From an uncultured Porphyromonadaceae bacterium (GTDB lineage Bacteria > Bacteroidota > Bacteroidia > Bacteroidales > Muribaculaceae): a stretch of 45,525 nt of DNA. The notes below the pieces were generated by a model. It was not told the origin of the DNA and searched no databases. It saw only the letters and a program-made list of their open reading frames with translations. Positions 28,321 to 36,578 of the stretch are shown piece after piece. The stretch spans positions 1-45,525 of the forward strand of contig URMA01000016.1 in assembly GCA_900548875.1 (NCBI GenBank), read 5' to 3'. Both the position numbers and the translations under genes were made by a program. The number at the start of each line of letters is the position of its first letter. The stretch's first letter is position 1.

Positions 28321-29307
28321 ATGGTTAGAAAAGCGACGAAACAATTGCTTGAAATAGATTTTAACGACATTGACAACTTGCCTTGTTTTGAACAGAAGAA
28401 TGACTTGTTCATAAAAGACAACTTTGTTTTTATTGACAATTTGAACTATTACTCCGACAAGCAGATATTCCCGAATGTCATCAAATTGAAAAAGATGTTC
28501 TGCCTGTTATTCTGCGAAACCGGCTTTTGCCAATTCTCCAACAATGAGCAAGTATTCCATTTGACAAGTGGTAATTTCTTCTATTGTCTGCCCGGGTTTC
28601 TTTTTGACAACCGTAATGCTTCAGAAGATTTTTCTGGCAAACTGCTATGCTTTTCCGAGTCGTTAACAAAAGAATTGCTGATAACCAATCTCGGAATCCT
28701 CGATATTGCCATGGCAATTAAAAGTCATCCCATTATTTCCCTTAATTCAAAGGAAACAGAAATCGTGAAAAGCTATTTCCAACTGCTGACACAAATTTTA
28801 AGCCGGGGTGAATCACAGAGCATTGAATATGAAGAAATCATACTCCACAGTTTGCTCCAATCCATCCTGTACGAATTTTTTTCCCTGACAAGACGAAAAA
28901 CCGGGCAGAATACGCAAAGCCAACCTAACAGCGGATTAAAGCAAAGCGAAATTACGCTGAAAAAATTCATGTCGCTTCTTATCAACGACGGTGGGCGCAA
29001 CCGTTCTGTAACCTATTATGCGGACCAACTGTTTATCTCGCCGAAATATCTGTCATCGCTCATGAAAAAGAATACGGGGCGGACGGCCTTGGACATCATT
29101 CGGGAGATTACCATAAAAAATATCAAACAGGACTTACTGTATTCCGAAAAATCCATCAAGGAAATTTCCAACAAATATGATTTCCCCAACATTTCTTTTT
29201 TCGGAAAATTCTTCAAGCAACAAATGGGTATTTCCCCTCGACAATATAGAAATCAAAACAAAGAACAATTATCGACAGACACAAACTCTAAAACTGATTC
29301 ACAGTAA
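28321..29307 (+). CDS. AraC family transcriptional regulator
   Basis: A 328-residue regulator. The N-terminal half is a cupin-like sensing domain (LKKMFCLLFCETGFCQFSNNEQ..., about 40-150). The C-terminal AraC/XylS DNA-binding domain (about 215-310) has two helix-turn-helix units: VTYYADQLFISPKYLSSLMKKNTGRTALDII and the second ending SIKEISNKYDFPNISFFGKFFKQQMGISPRQYR. The inducer and targets are not evident. It is lower in G+C than its neighbours (28381-28440 is 17/60) and stands alone after the tRNA. A near-promoter CAATTTTG, one base off consensus, lies 22 nt upstream. It ends at a terminator whose stem runs into the convergent glycosyltransferase gene. Confidence 0.92.
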   Translation: MVRKATKQLLEIDFNDIDNLPCFEQKNDLFIKDNFVFIDNLNYYSDKQIFPNVIKLKKMFCLLFCETGFCQFSNNEQVFHLTSGNFFYCLPGFLFDNRNASEDFSGKLLCFSESLTKELLITNLGILDIAMAIKSHPIISLNSKETEIVKSYFQLLTQILSRGESQSIEYEEIILHSLLQSILYEFFSLTRRKTGQNTQSQPNSGLKQSEITLKKFMSLLINDGGRNRSVTYYADQLFISPKYLSSLMKKNTGRTALDIIREITIKNIKQDLLYSEKSIKEISNKYDFPNISFFGKFFKQQMGISPRQYRNQNKEQLSTDTNSKTDSQ

Positions 29308-29340
29308 CCAAGAATCTGATACCGACTTGTGAATACGATA

Positions 29341-29379
29341 GCGGAAGAACCCTACTTTGGATTCTTCCGCTTGTTTTTT
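29341..29379 (+). terminator. Terminator of the AraC regulator gene
   Basis: A 9-bp stem (GCGGAAGAA / TTCTTCCGC) followed by TTGTTTTTT. Its right arm lies inside the last codons of the convergent glycosyltransferase gene. Confidence 0.83.
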
Positions 29380-30359
29380 CGTTTAAGTCCCCTAAACAGT
29401 GCCGACAGCAACGGGGTTTCACTAACTGCCGCATACAGGCGCAACCGCCATGAACCTCGATAGTGCAATCGTCGCATACGGCTGACGACATCGGCAGCAA
29501 TATCCGTTTTTTTCTGACAAATGCAGTGAGACAGAATGCTGCGCAAATATCTTTCCATAAAATTGCTGCAACGGTTGGCATCCATACCGAACGTCTGCAT
29601 AAGATCAGTTCTCAACATATATACACGGTAGAGGAAATTCAAAGTTTTTCCATCATCCTCACTGTGACTTACTGATTCACCGGTTCGGTAAACAGCTGTT
29701 TCAAGCCGTTCATAACGGAATTCACCTTCACGCAACAACAAAAAAACCAATTGGAAATCCTCACAGGCATACTCCTTGTTGCGGAAAAAGCGTTCATTCT
29801 GCACATAGGCTCTACGAAATGCATCATTGCGAAAACAAGCAGCGCCGACAAAAACAAAAGGACAACCTGCCTGATTGAGTAGTTCGTACACATTGTCGTC
29901 AAAAGTTGCCCGTTGTGGCTTTTCGACAGGACACCCGCGTTTCTCCCACTGCCGTGTCCACTCGTTGTAGCTACAAAAATCAGCATGAACAAGCACCACT
30001 TCCGGGTTACGTTCCAAAATGTCGACCTGCCGTTGGAGCTTGTGCGTGTCACACCAATAGTCATCTCCGGCACAATCGGCAATATAAGGCGTCTCTACGC
30101 TTAAAAGCGTATCAAAATAATTGTCGATAAGCCCTTTGTTTTTTTCATTGCGCACAAATCTCACCGTTTGCGGGTAACGTTCGGCATAGCTACGGCACAC
30201 ATCGGCCGTTCCGTCTGTCGAACAGTCGTCCACAACAAGTACCTCAAACGGAAAATCACACATTTGCCCGACGGCACTCTCTATGGCCTGCCCCACGAAA
30301 CGCTCCTGATTATAGGTGAGTATTACCACCGTCACCAACGGTTTTCCTGTTTCTGTCAT
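29352..30359 (-). CDS. Family 2 glycosyltransferase
   Basis: A 335-residue soluble GT2 enzyme. N-terminal VTVVILTYNQERFVGQAIESAVGQ is followed by VVDDCSTDGTADV and the acidic ADCAGDDYWCDTHKL, the metal/nucleotide-sugar site of this family. It ends in a basic tail (LKRKNKRKNPK) that may touch the membrane. It resembles glycosyltransferases of polysaccharide and O-antigen loci, but no such cluster surrounds it. It follows the TlpA-like gene on the same strand, past a terminator, and may depend on readthrough because no promoter box is evident in the 83-nt gap. Confidence 0.9.
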   Translation of the reverse strand: MTETGKPLVTVVILTYNQERFVGQAIESAVGQMCDFPFEVLVVDDCSTDGTADVCRSYAERYPQTVRFVRNEKNKGLIDNYFDTLLSVETPYIADCAGDDYWCDTHKLQRQVDILERNPEVVLVHADFCSYNEWTRQWEKRGCPVEKPQRATFDDNVYELLNQAGCPFVFVGAACFRNDAFRRAYVQNERFFRNKEYACEDFQLVFLLLREGEFRYERLETAVYRTGESVSHSEDDGKTLNFLYRVYMLRTDLMQTFGMDANRCSNFMERYLRSILSHCICQKKTDIAADVVSRMRRLHYRGSWRLRLYAAVSETPLLSALFRGLKRKNKRKNPK

Positions 30360-30376
30360 GCAGATTACGTTTTTAG

Positions 30377-30421
30377 AAAAAAGCGGAAAAGCAATCCGAC
30401 GGGGAACTGCATTTTCCGCTT
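30377..30421 (-). terminator. Terminator of the TlpA-like lipoprotein gene
   Basis: On the minus strand AAGCGGAAAA pairs with TTTTCCGCTT around a 21-nt loop, ending in T6. Confidence 0.85.
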
Positions 30422-30442
30422 TCTGTATTAAGTTGAACTAAA

Positions 30443-31522
30443 TTATTTCTTAGCCATCACCTTATCCACTTCCTTGTGGAGTTCTTCGCCCTGCAAGCCG
30501 CGGAATACGATAGTTCCGTCCGGTGCAAACATGATGATGTGAGGAATGCCCATGATACCGTAAATTTCAGTCGGCTCCTTCTGGCCGTTTACCATAACGT
30601 CCCAAGGCAATTCCAAACGCTTGATGGCATCACGTGTATTTTGCGGTTCGTCCCAAACGGCAATACCGATAACCTTAAGTCCCTTACCGTTGTACTTTTT
30701 ATAGATTTCCTTCAAACCTGCCATTTCACGGATACACGGACCGCACCAGCTTGCCCAGAAGTCAGCCAAAACATATTCGCCTTTGCCTACATAGTCCGAC
30801 AATTTGGTTGATTTTCCAGTTTCATCCGTAACAGTAAAGTCGGTAAACATCTTGCCCGGAGCCGTGTTTTCAATACTTTCAGCCGCCTTCTTGAAGTTGC
30901 CTACACGTTCGGAATTCTTAATCCAGTCGGCAGTACCTTCAAGAGCCTTGTCAAGTTCAGTCTTGCTCAATCCATAAGCATATTCGAGCAAAGCATAATA
31001 GCCGGCACCATTATCCTTGTTGGCATTCATCGTTGCCACCACCAAATCCTTGATTGACGAATCAGTTGCCGACATCAGTTCTTCCATTTGAGCTTCCGCC
31101 TCTTTTTCGTCCACACCGGAAGCTGTCAGTTTCTCAGCTTTGGCACGGTAGTCGGCCACGATGCTGTCGTAAGCAAGTACATATGCCGTATACTTGTCAT
31201 TGGTTACAGAACCCTTCACCACACCTTTTTCAGCATCAAGCGTCAGTGTACCCGGCTCAAGAACGAATTTTGCCAAACGCGGACCGTCGGCCATCGACAA
31301 CACAGCCGGGACTATTGTGTCGGCAACGCCCTTGAATTCAACAACACCGTTTGTCACCACAGCACTGTCGAGAGTGTTTCCATTGTCATAATTCTTCAAA
31401 TAAACAGTCTTGCCGTTCAAGGTAGTATCCTGCAGCGTACCTGTAAGAGTATAACTGCCCGTTTCGCCACCGCAAGCAACAAGCATTGCCGCTGCACCAA
31501 ATGCAAAAAGTAGTTTTTTCAT
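30443..31522 (-). CDS. TlpA-like thioredoxin-fold lipoprotein with DUF4369 domain
   Basis: A 359-residue lipoprotein of the disulfide-reductase/oxidase TlpA class. Signal peptide and lipobox are MKKLLFAFGAAAMLVAC with the lipidated Cys at residue 17. The N-terminal part is a DUF4369-like beta domain (SYTLTGTLQDTTLNGKTVYL...). The C-terminal part is an AhpC/TSA-thioredoxin domain with the active site WC260-G-P-C263 (ADFWASWCGPCIREM) and the cis-Pro loop IMGIPHIIMF. Family knowledge: such proteins keep periplasmic Cys reduced or handle peroxides. The start was chosen at the lipobox Met; a longer frame upstream has no signal. Acting in the periplasm is clear, but the redox partner is not shown by context. 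Confidence 0.9.
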   Translation of the reverse strand: MKKLLFAFGAAAMLVACGGETGSYTLTGTLQDTTLNGKTVYLKNYDNGNTLDSAVVTNGVVEFKGVADTIVPAVLSMADGPRLAKFVLEPGTLTLDAEKGVVKGSVTNDKYTAYVLAYDSIVADYRAKAEKLTASGVDEKEAEAQMEELMSATDSSIKDLVVATMNANKDNGAGYYALLEYAYGLSKTELDKALEGTADWIKNSERVGNFKKAAESIENTAPGKMFTDFTVTDETGKSTKLSDYVGKGEYVLADFWASWCGPCIREMAGLKEIYKKYNGKGLKVIGIAVWDEPQNTRDAIKRLELPWDVMVNGQKEPTEIYGIMGIPHIIMFAPDGTIVFRGLQGEELHKEVDKVMAKK

Positions 31523-31693
31523 ATCCTTAAATAGTTTAATTAACAAATCGCTTCCAACAGTATTTCCCGCCTTTGGCGCACTGTCGGCACACAAAGAAAC
31601 AAAATATCTGCCAATCCTCAAAACATTATGTCCTACCATTGCGAATTTCTAACATTTTACCACACATTTCTACGATTTGTGCAGAAATTTCGT

Positions 31694-31701
31694 TAAATTT
31701 G
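31694..31701 (+). promoter_or_regulatory. -7 promoter box of the acyl-CoA synthetase gene
   Basis: TAAATTTG, 25 nt before ATG 31727. The upstream TTG at standard spacing is not clear. Confidence 0.55.
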
Positions 31702-31726
31702 CAGTATACTCTAAACTTGGACAAGT

Positions 31727-33373
31727 ATGCACATTAATAAAATTCTTGAAAATTCCATCCGCAAGAACTGGGAGGAACTTGCTCTGACGGATTTTAATGG
31801 AATCTCTCTGCAATATCGGGATATTGCACGAAAAATTGCAAAACTGCATCTTCTGTTCGAAAATGCAGGCATTCAAAAAGGGGACAAAATCGCCCTCTGC
31901 GGTAAAAACAGCACCCAATGGTCGGTAGCGTTTCTCGCTTCGCTCACCTACGGAGCTGTTCCCGTTCCCATCCTTCATGAATTCAAGCCCGACAACATCC
32001 ACCACATCGTGAACCATTCCGATGCGCGCCTGTTGTTTGTCGACACTGCGATATGGGAAAACCTCAACGCCGACACCATGCCGGCAATCGACGCTTTCTT
32101 CAACATTTTCGACTTCAGCCTATTGCTGTCAAGAAAAGAAAGCATCACACATGCACGCCAGAACCTCAATGCCATTTTCGGCATGAAATATCCGGAACGC
32201 TTCACCCGCGAAGATGTCGTGTACTGCGAACCAGATCCGGAATCACTGGCCGTAATCAACTATACATCCGGTTCTACAGGATTCTCAAAAGGGGTAATGA
32301 TTCCCTACCGTGCCATCACGTCAAATATCGAGTTCGCTCTAAGCAAACTTTCATTCCTGGGCCCGGGCGACGGCATCATCTGTATGCTTCCGCTGGCACA
32401 CATGTACGGTCTTGTTGTGGAAATGATACATCCGCTTACCAAAGGTTGCCATGTCTATTTCCTTACTCGCGTTCCGTCGCCGAAGGTTATCATCGATGCC
32501 TTTGCCACCGTCAAGCCACGACTCATCATCGCCGTGCCGCTTATCATTGAGAAAATCATCAAGACTAAGATATTCCCGCTGCTCGAAAAGCCTCACATGC
32601 GCCTGCTGATGACGATGCCGTTTGTCAACGACCATCTGCTGGGCAAAATCAAGGCAAAACTTTCGGAAACATTCGGCGGACAGCTTCATGAAATGATTAT
32701 CGGTGGAGCGGCTTTGAACAAGGATGTGGAACGCTTCCTTCGCAAAATCGAGTTTCCCTACACCGTAGGCTACGGAATGACCGAGTGTGCGCCGCTTATC
32801 TCCTACGCAGGACACGAAATAAACCGCACCGGCTCCTGCGGTCTGCTTGTCGACCGCATGCAGATGAAGGTCAATTCCCCGGATCCGAAAAATATTGCCG
32901 GCGAACTGATTGTGGCAGGGGCAAACGTGATGCTTGGCTACTACAAGAACGAAGAAGCCACCGAAGAGGCTTTGCGCGACGGCTGGCTCTACACCGGCGA
33001 CCTTTGCAATGTGGACGAGGACGGTTTCATCTATATCCGCGGACGCAACAAGAACATGATTCTCGGCCCGTCGGGACAGAACATCTATCCGGAAGAAATC
33101 GAACAGAAGCTCAACAATATGCCTTACGTCTGCGAATCGCTCGTGGTGGAACAAGGCGGCAAGCTGATCGCGCTGATTTATCCGGACCTCGAGAATGCGC
33201 AGTCACAGCACATCCCCGACAGCGAAATTCCAAAGATAATGAACGAAAACATCGCTGCCCTCAACAAGGAACTCCCGGCATACTCACAGATTGCAGGACT
33301 GAAACTGTACAGCGAAGAATTCGAGAAAACACCAAAACGATCCATCAAGCGTTATCTCTACCAGCATCAATAA
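31727..33373 (+). CDS. AMP-forming long-chain acyl-CoA synthetase family protein
   Basis: A 548-residue adenylate-forming enzyme. The P-loop YTSGSTGFSKG lies at 179-189, the A5 region is VGYGMTECAPL (Tyr-Gly-Met-Thr-Glu, about 346-352), and the hinge/adenylate region is WLYTGDLCNVDEDGFIYIRGRNKNMI with GPSGQNIYPEEIE. The C-terminal Lys of A10 appears in KTPKRSIKRYL. The fold activates a carboxylic acid to acyl-AMP and then acyl-CoA; the length and sequence suit fatty-acid substrates, but this is inferred. It is a single gene with its own promoter and terminator, divergent from the TlpA-like gene. Confidence 0.9.
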   Translation: MHINKILENSIRKNWEELALTDFNGISLQYRDIARKIAKLHLLFENAGIQKGDKIALCGKNSTQWSVAFLASLTYGAVPVPILHEFKPDNIHHIVNHSDARLLFVDTAIWENLNADTMPAIDAFFNIFDFSLLLSRKESITHARQNLNAIFGMKYPERFTREDVVYCEPDPESLAVINYTSGSTGFSKGVMIPYRAITSNIEFALSKLSFLGPGDGIICMLPLAHMYGLVVEMIHPLTKGCHVYFLTRVPSPKVIIDAFATVKPRLIIAVPLIIEKIIKTKIFPLLEKPHMRLLMTMPFVNDHLLGKIKAKLSETFGGQLHEMIIGGAALNKDVERFLRKIEFPYTVGYGMTECAPLISYAGHEINRTGSCGLLVDRMQMKVNSPDPKNIAGELIVAGANVMLGYYKNEEATEEALRDGWLYTGDLCNVDEDGFIYIRGRNKNMILGPSGQNIYPEEIEQKLNNMPYVCESLVVEQGGKLIALIYPDLENAQSQHIPDSEIPKIMNENIAALNKELPAYSQIAGLKLYSEEFEKTPKRSIKRYLYQHQ

Positions 33374-33396
33374 AAACCAGATTGATATATCAAAAA

Positions 33397-33428
33397 CGGA
33401 TACAGCCACGCGGTTGTATCCGTTTTTT
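33397..33428 (+). terminator. Terminator of the acyl-CoA synthetase gene
   Basis: An 11-bp stem (CGGATACAGCC / GGTTGTATCCG) with a short ACGC loop and T6. Confidence 0.9.
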
Positions 33429-33480
33429 CATTCTTTGAGTTATTATAGTTTACAGACCGCTCTATACGCTAACATAATTT

Positions 33481-33595
33481 ATTTTAGACAGAAGAACACA
33501 AAAACATAAAGACTGTTTTTTCAATCGTATGTCATCCGATTAAGCCGGTTGATGCTTTCCCCCAAATTATATCCTTATGTTCTTCTGTCTAAAAT
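33481..33595. repeat. 115-bp element with 18-bp perfect terminal inverted repeats
   Basis: The intergenic stretch 33423-33837 holds no gene. This part begins ATTTTAGACAGAAGAACA (33481-33498) and ends with its exact reverse complement (33578-33595), enclosing 79 bp. No reading frame lies inside. A related sequence occurs at 39593-39621, which suggests a dispersed, MITE-like repeat; mobility is not shown. Confidence 0.65.
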
Positions 33596-33644
33596 ATAAA
33601 TATATGATAATCGCTGCGTTAGCTTTTCTTCCCATAAGATAGGG

Positions 33645-33660
33645 GAAGTGGCCGCAGGCC
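33645..33660. repeat. Short GC-rich hairpin in intergenic region
   Basis: AGTGGCCGCAGGCCAA contains the perfect small hairpin TGGCC-GCA-GGCCA. It lies between the inverted-repeat element and the GGGTTA hairpin; no T-run follows, so it is not a standard terminator. Confidence 0.4.
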
Positions 33661-33684
33661 AAAGGGGTATGAACACTATCTATG

Positions 33685-33763
33685 GGTTATGGGTTAGAGA
33701 TTATGGGTTAGAGATTCGGGAGAATCTGTAAACATCAAAACCATAACCTCTAACCGATAACCC
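33685..33763. repeat. Nested hairpin with GGGTTA direct repeats
   Basis: A 16-nt unit TTATGGGTTAGAGATT occurs at 33687-33702 and 33701-33716 (overlapping by two bases). The region pairs with a near-perfect reverse complement at 33740-33763 (about 22 of 24 positions). In the loop a second, perfect hairpin AGATTC-GGGA-GAATCT sits at 33712-33727. No gene is present. Confidence 0.7.
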
Positions 33764-33772
33764 CTAACCTAA

Positions 33773-33807
33773 AAAGAAAGCAAGCCGCCGCTTGCGCGAC
33801 AGCTTGC
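33773..33807 (-). terminator. Terminator of the PCMD/calycin T9SS cargo gene
   Basis: On the minus strand GCAAGC pairs with GCTTGC around a G+C-rich inner part, then TTTCTTTTT. It lies 31 nt after the stop. Confidence 0.72.
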
Positions 33808-33837
33808 CCTGTATGTATTGTTTCTGTGTAGACCGGA

Positions 33838-35535
33838 TTATTTCACCACTACTTTCTGAACCTTGTTACCAACGCGAACAATGTAAAGACCGTTAGTCAA
33901 AGCGATTTCAGTCTTGCCGTTCACAGCTTCAGCAGCAACCTGCTTACCGTCGGCAGTGTAAATCTGAGCAACGCCTTCAGCGCCCTCAACTACCACACAA
34001 CCCGCAGCAGCATAAACCTTCACACCGTCACCGACTACGCTTTCAACGCCTGACAGCGGTGCGCTTGTAAAGCTAACTTTAATTGGCATCTCCATTTCAG
34101 GAGTATTGTTTGGATAATCCTGATACCAAATTACATCAACATCCATCTTTACATCGCTACCTATGATTGTTCCATTCAATACAACCTTTGCATGAATTGC
34201 ACCACCAAGCAAAGCCATATCTTCAACAGTCCCGGTATAAGAATTTCCACCCTCAACTTTTTCAATTTCGACATTGTCAATACGAATATCTCCAAGAGGG
34301 AGAGTTGTCTCTCCAATAGTAATAATCAAATTTGGCAATAAGAAAGTGCAATAACCATTCTGATAGTCTTGAATTTCAATTTTGGACTGAGTGTTTTCCA
34401 CTACTGTGCTTTCAAGCATTTCTACATTCAAATAGCCATCATACTCATATACAACTGGTTTCAGAAATTGGAAAGTGTAAGTATGAAAATATTCGCCATC
34501 GGAATCCACACCCACGTTATTAGAAACTGTCACTTTAACCTGTGCATTATCAGTATCCACAGTAATATCTGTAACCGCCCCTGTCTTTCCTTTAGCTTTT
34601 GCTACTACATCTTCTTTAGTAAAATTCAAAGGAGCGTCCACTTCGTAATAATATACATTTTCTTTCAAGTTATCGAAAGGGGTACCTTTAAAAGAAATCG
34701 AATCCAAACGAGAATAATATACGAACTCTACATCATCGACCAAAAGGGTTGTATTTTCTTTTAGGTTTCCACGAGTCCAATAGTCACCGGCTGAAATAAT
34801 CACATTCATCATAGTTGGGTCTCCTGCTCCTTCTACATAAGTTAAAGGGACTTCTATTTCCTGCCATTCATTATTGGTTGATTTGAAAGAATATTCACAG
34901 CGGGCAACCAATTTACCATCTCCGGTAACAGGATTCTTTTGAGGATCTAATTTATCACCTAAAATTGCACGGTCCACATTAGATTTATCTTCTGATTTCT
35001 TCAAATCTACACTTCCAATTTTTGAAGAGAACGAACCATTCCAAAGGTATGCAATTATATAAGAATTTTCATCATTTGTGTCCGTCCTTTTAAACTGTCC
35101 CTTAATGGCATCCGGTTTTGATGTAAATCCAACACCTCCAAAAGTGCCGCCATCACAATTGCTTACATTAAATTCCGCATGAACCCATGGCGTTCCCAAT
35201 GTCAAATAACCTGGGGCAGTAGAACCAGCAATACCTGGTATACCTACGAACAAGTTTTGCAACTGTGCACACGCAGATCCATCTTCAGCAACTCCTTTTT
35301 TGATCAATTCTTTACTAACTGACATGAGAACTTTTTGATTCACACTGGAACCATTCCAATCTTTGGGTTCAACACCTGGACGCTGACGATATCCTGTATT
35401 ATCGTCCATTCCATACGTCTCTCCACACGCTGTTTTCCAATCCTCAAACCCGACATTCGGGAGTTGTTGGGCATTAGCCATCATTCCGGCAGATGCCAAC
35501 ATCATTGCGCATGTTGCGCTTAAAATTTTCTTCAT
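33838..35535 (-). CDS. Secreted PCMD and calycin-like protein with T9SS sorting domain
   Basis: A 565-residue exported protein. The signal peptide ends at MANAQQ. It then has a PCMD-type beta-sandwich region (from LPNVGFEDW at about 25 to DDVEFVYYSRLDSI at about 280), a linker with FKGTPFDNLKENVYYYEV, and a calycin-like lipocalin domain (about 360-480, with YDGYLNVEML and ITIGETTLPLGDIRIDNVEIE). A C-terminal sorting domain of type A follows (about 500-565, ending GLYIVRVGNKVQKVVVK). PCMD and calycin-like families have no proven activity. The protein is predicted to cross the outer membrane by T9SS and become attached to the surface or released. It resembles the next protein to the right in its last two modules. 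The body is fairly low in G+C. Confidence 0.82.
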   Translation of the reverse strand: MKKILSATCAMMLASAGMMANAQQLPNVGFEDWKTACGETYGMDDNTGYRQRPGVEPKDWNGSSVNQKVLMSVSKELIKKGVAEDGSACAQLQNLFVGIPGIAGSTAPGYLTLGTPWVHAEFNVSNCDGGTFGGVGFTSKPDAIKGQFKRTDTNDENSYIIAYLWNGSFSSKIGSVDLKKSEDKSNVDRAILGDKLDPQKNPVTGDGKLVARCEYSFKSTNNEWQEIEVPLTYVEGAGDPTMMNVIISAGDYWTRGNLKENTTLLVDDVEFVYYSRLDSISFKGTPFDNLKENVYYYEVDAPLNFTKEDVVAKAKGKTGAVTDITVDTDNAQVKVTVSNNVGVDSDGEYFHTYTFQFLKPVVYEYDGYLNVEMLESTVVENTQSKIEIQDYQNGYCTFLLPNLIITIGETTLPLGDIRIDNVEIEKVEGGNSYTGTVEDMALLGGAIHAKVVLNGTIIGSDVKMDVDVIWYQDYPNNTPEMEMPIKVSFTSAPLSGVESVVGDGVKVYAAAGCVVVEGAEGVAQIYTADGKQVAAEAVNGKTEIALTNGLYIVRVGNKVQKVVVK

Positions 35536-35602
35536 AATGTTTTTAATATTAAGTGTTTAGTTTTTATTAATCGTTTATTAAACCATGTTTAAAAAAATCG
35601 TA

Positions 35603-35633
35603 CAAAGGTAGAAAAAAAAACAAATATGTCCAA
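35603..35633 (-). promoter_or_regulatory. Promoter of the large T9SS cargo gene
   Basis: On the minus strand TTG (35631-35633), a 20-nt spacer and TACCTTTG (35603-35610), giving a leader of about 60 nt. Confidence 0.68.
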
Positions 35634-35690
35634 TTCCTTTCCAACAAATAAGCCACAAATAAGCCACAATTTGGGCTAAATGGGAAGAAT

Positions 35691-35732
35691 AAAAAATAAT
35701 AGCAGACCGCCAATCGACAATCTGCTATTATT
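35691..35732 (-). terminator. Terminator of the small T9SS cargo gene
   Basis: On the minus strand AATAATAGCAGA pairs with TCTGCTATTATT around a 14-nt loop and runs into T6. Confidence 0.88.
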
Positions 35733-35752
35733 CATATACTGTTCTAACAATG

Positions 35753-36451
35753 TTATTTCACTACAACTTTTACAGACTTAGCACCTGTACGAACAATGTA
35801 AAGCCCCTTAGCCAATGCAACCTCAGCATTTCCAGCTACTTGAGCAGACTTAACCAAACGGCCAGTGAAATCGAAAACTTCAACTACACCTTCAAAACCG
35901 TTTACTACAACCACACCATTTGCGCCATATACAGAAGACTGAACAGCAACATCTGCAATACCGGCTTGCTCTTTAGCACCCTTGAACCATACATGAATTG
36001 GCATAATAGCTGGAGATTCGCCTGCAGCAGCCTTCCAAATTACCGGAATATGCATATCCAAAGCTCCATCTTGAGTTTCAGTTCCTGTCACAGAGGCATC
36101 AGCATAGATAGAAGTACCATTTAAATTAAGAATGATATCTTTTTTAGAGCCTGCATATGATTTCACATTATCTTCAGTTGTAACAACTACATTTTCAACG
36201 ACAATGTCACCCAAAACTGCCTCCGGTCCCATTGCAAAATTATACAATCCAAAAGTACAAGAAGTACCGTCTTCGTTCATGTCAATATACACTGTCTGAT
36301 CCGGCAATTCCAACGGTTCTCCAGCGTCTTCGCCTTCACCAAGCTGAATAGTCAATACGCCCTTATAAGCATCGCCCTTAGAAGTTTCTTGAGCATTCAC
36401 CGTAGCTACCAAAGCTACCAACATAAAAAGAATTGAGTAAATTTTCTTCAT
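35753..36451 (-). CDS. Small secreted calycin-like protein with T9SS sorting domain
   Basis: A 232-residue exported protein: signal peptide (ends at TVNAQE), a calycin-like beta-barrel domain (about 28-155: YKGVLTIQLGEG, LPDQTVYIDMNEDGTSCTFGLYNF, GDIVVENVVV, HIPVIWK), and a C-terminal T9SS sorting domain (about 165-232) ending KGLYIVRTGAKSVKVVVK. It has the same two modules as the C-terminal half of the neighbouring 565-residue protein but without the PCMD part, so it looks like a reduced paralogue. Function is unknown; surface location is inferred from the sorting domain. The gene has its own promoter and terminator. Confidence 0.82.
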   Translation of the reverse strand: MKKIYSILFMLVALVATVNAQETSKGDAYKGVLTIQLGEGEDAGEPLELPDQTVYIDMNEDGTSCTFGLYNFAMGPEAVLGDIVVENVVVTTEDNVKSYAGSKKDIILNLNGTSIYADASVTGTETQDGALDMHIPVIWKAAAGESPAIMPIHVWFKGAKEQAGIADVAVQSSVYGANGVVVVNGFEGVVEVFDFTGRLVKSAQVAGNAEVALAKGLYIVRTGAKSVKVVVK

Positions 36452-36495
36452 ACAATTATTATTTTCAAGTTAATACATTTCAAGAAAAATCGCGG

Positions 36496-36503
36496 CAAAG
36501 TTA
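36496..36503 (-). promoter_or_regulatory. -7 promoter box of the small T9SS cargo gene
   Basis: Reads TAACTTTG on the minus strand, 44 nt before ATG 36451. A TTTA lies about 18 nt further upstream in place of TTG. Confidence 0.55.
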
Positions 36504-36578
36504 CGCATTATATCGATATTTAAAGCTCCGATATTAATTTTTAACACAAACACGCACAAACCTTGCCCCTGTTGGAAA

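Noticed and set aside
33687..33716. GGGTTA repeats as a CRISPR array
   Set aside because: Only two overlapping units, with no spacers of regular length and no cas genes in the window.
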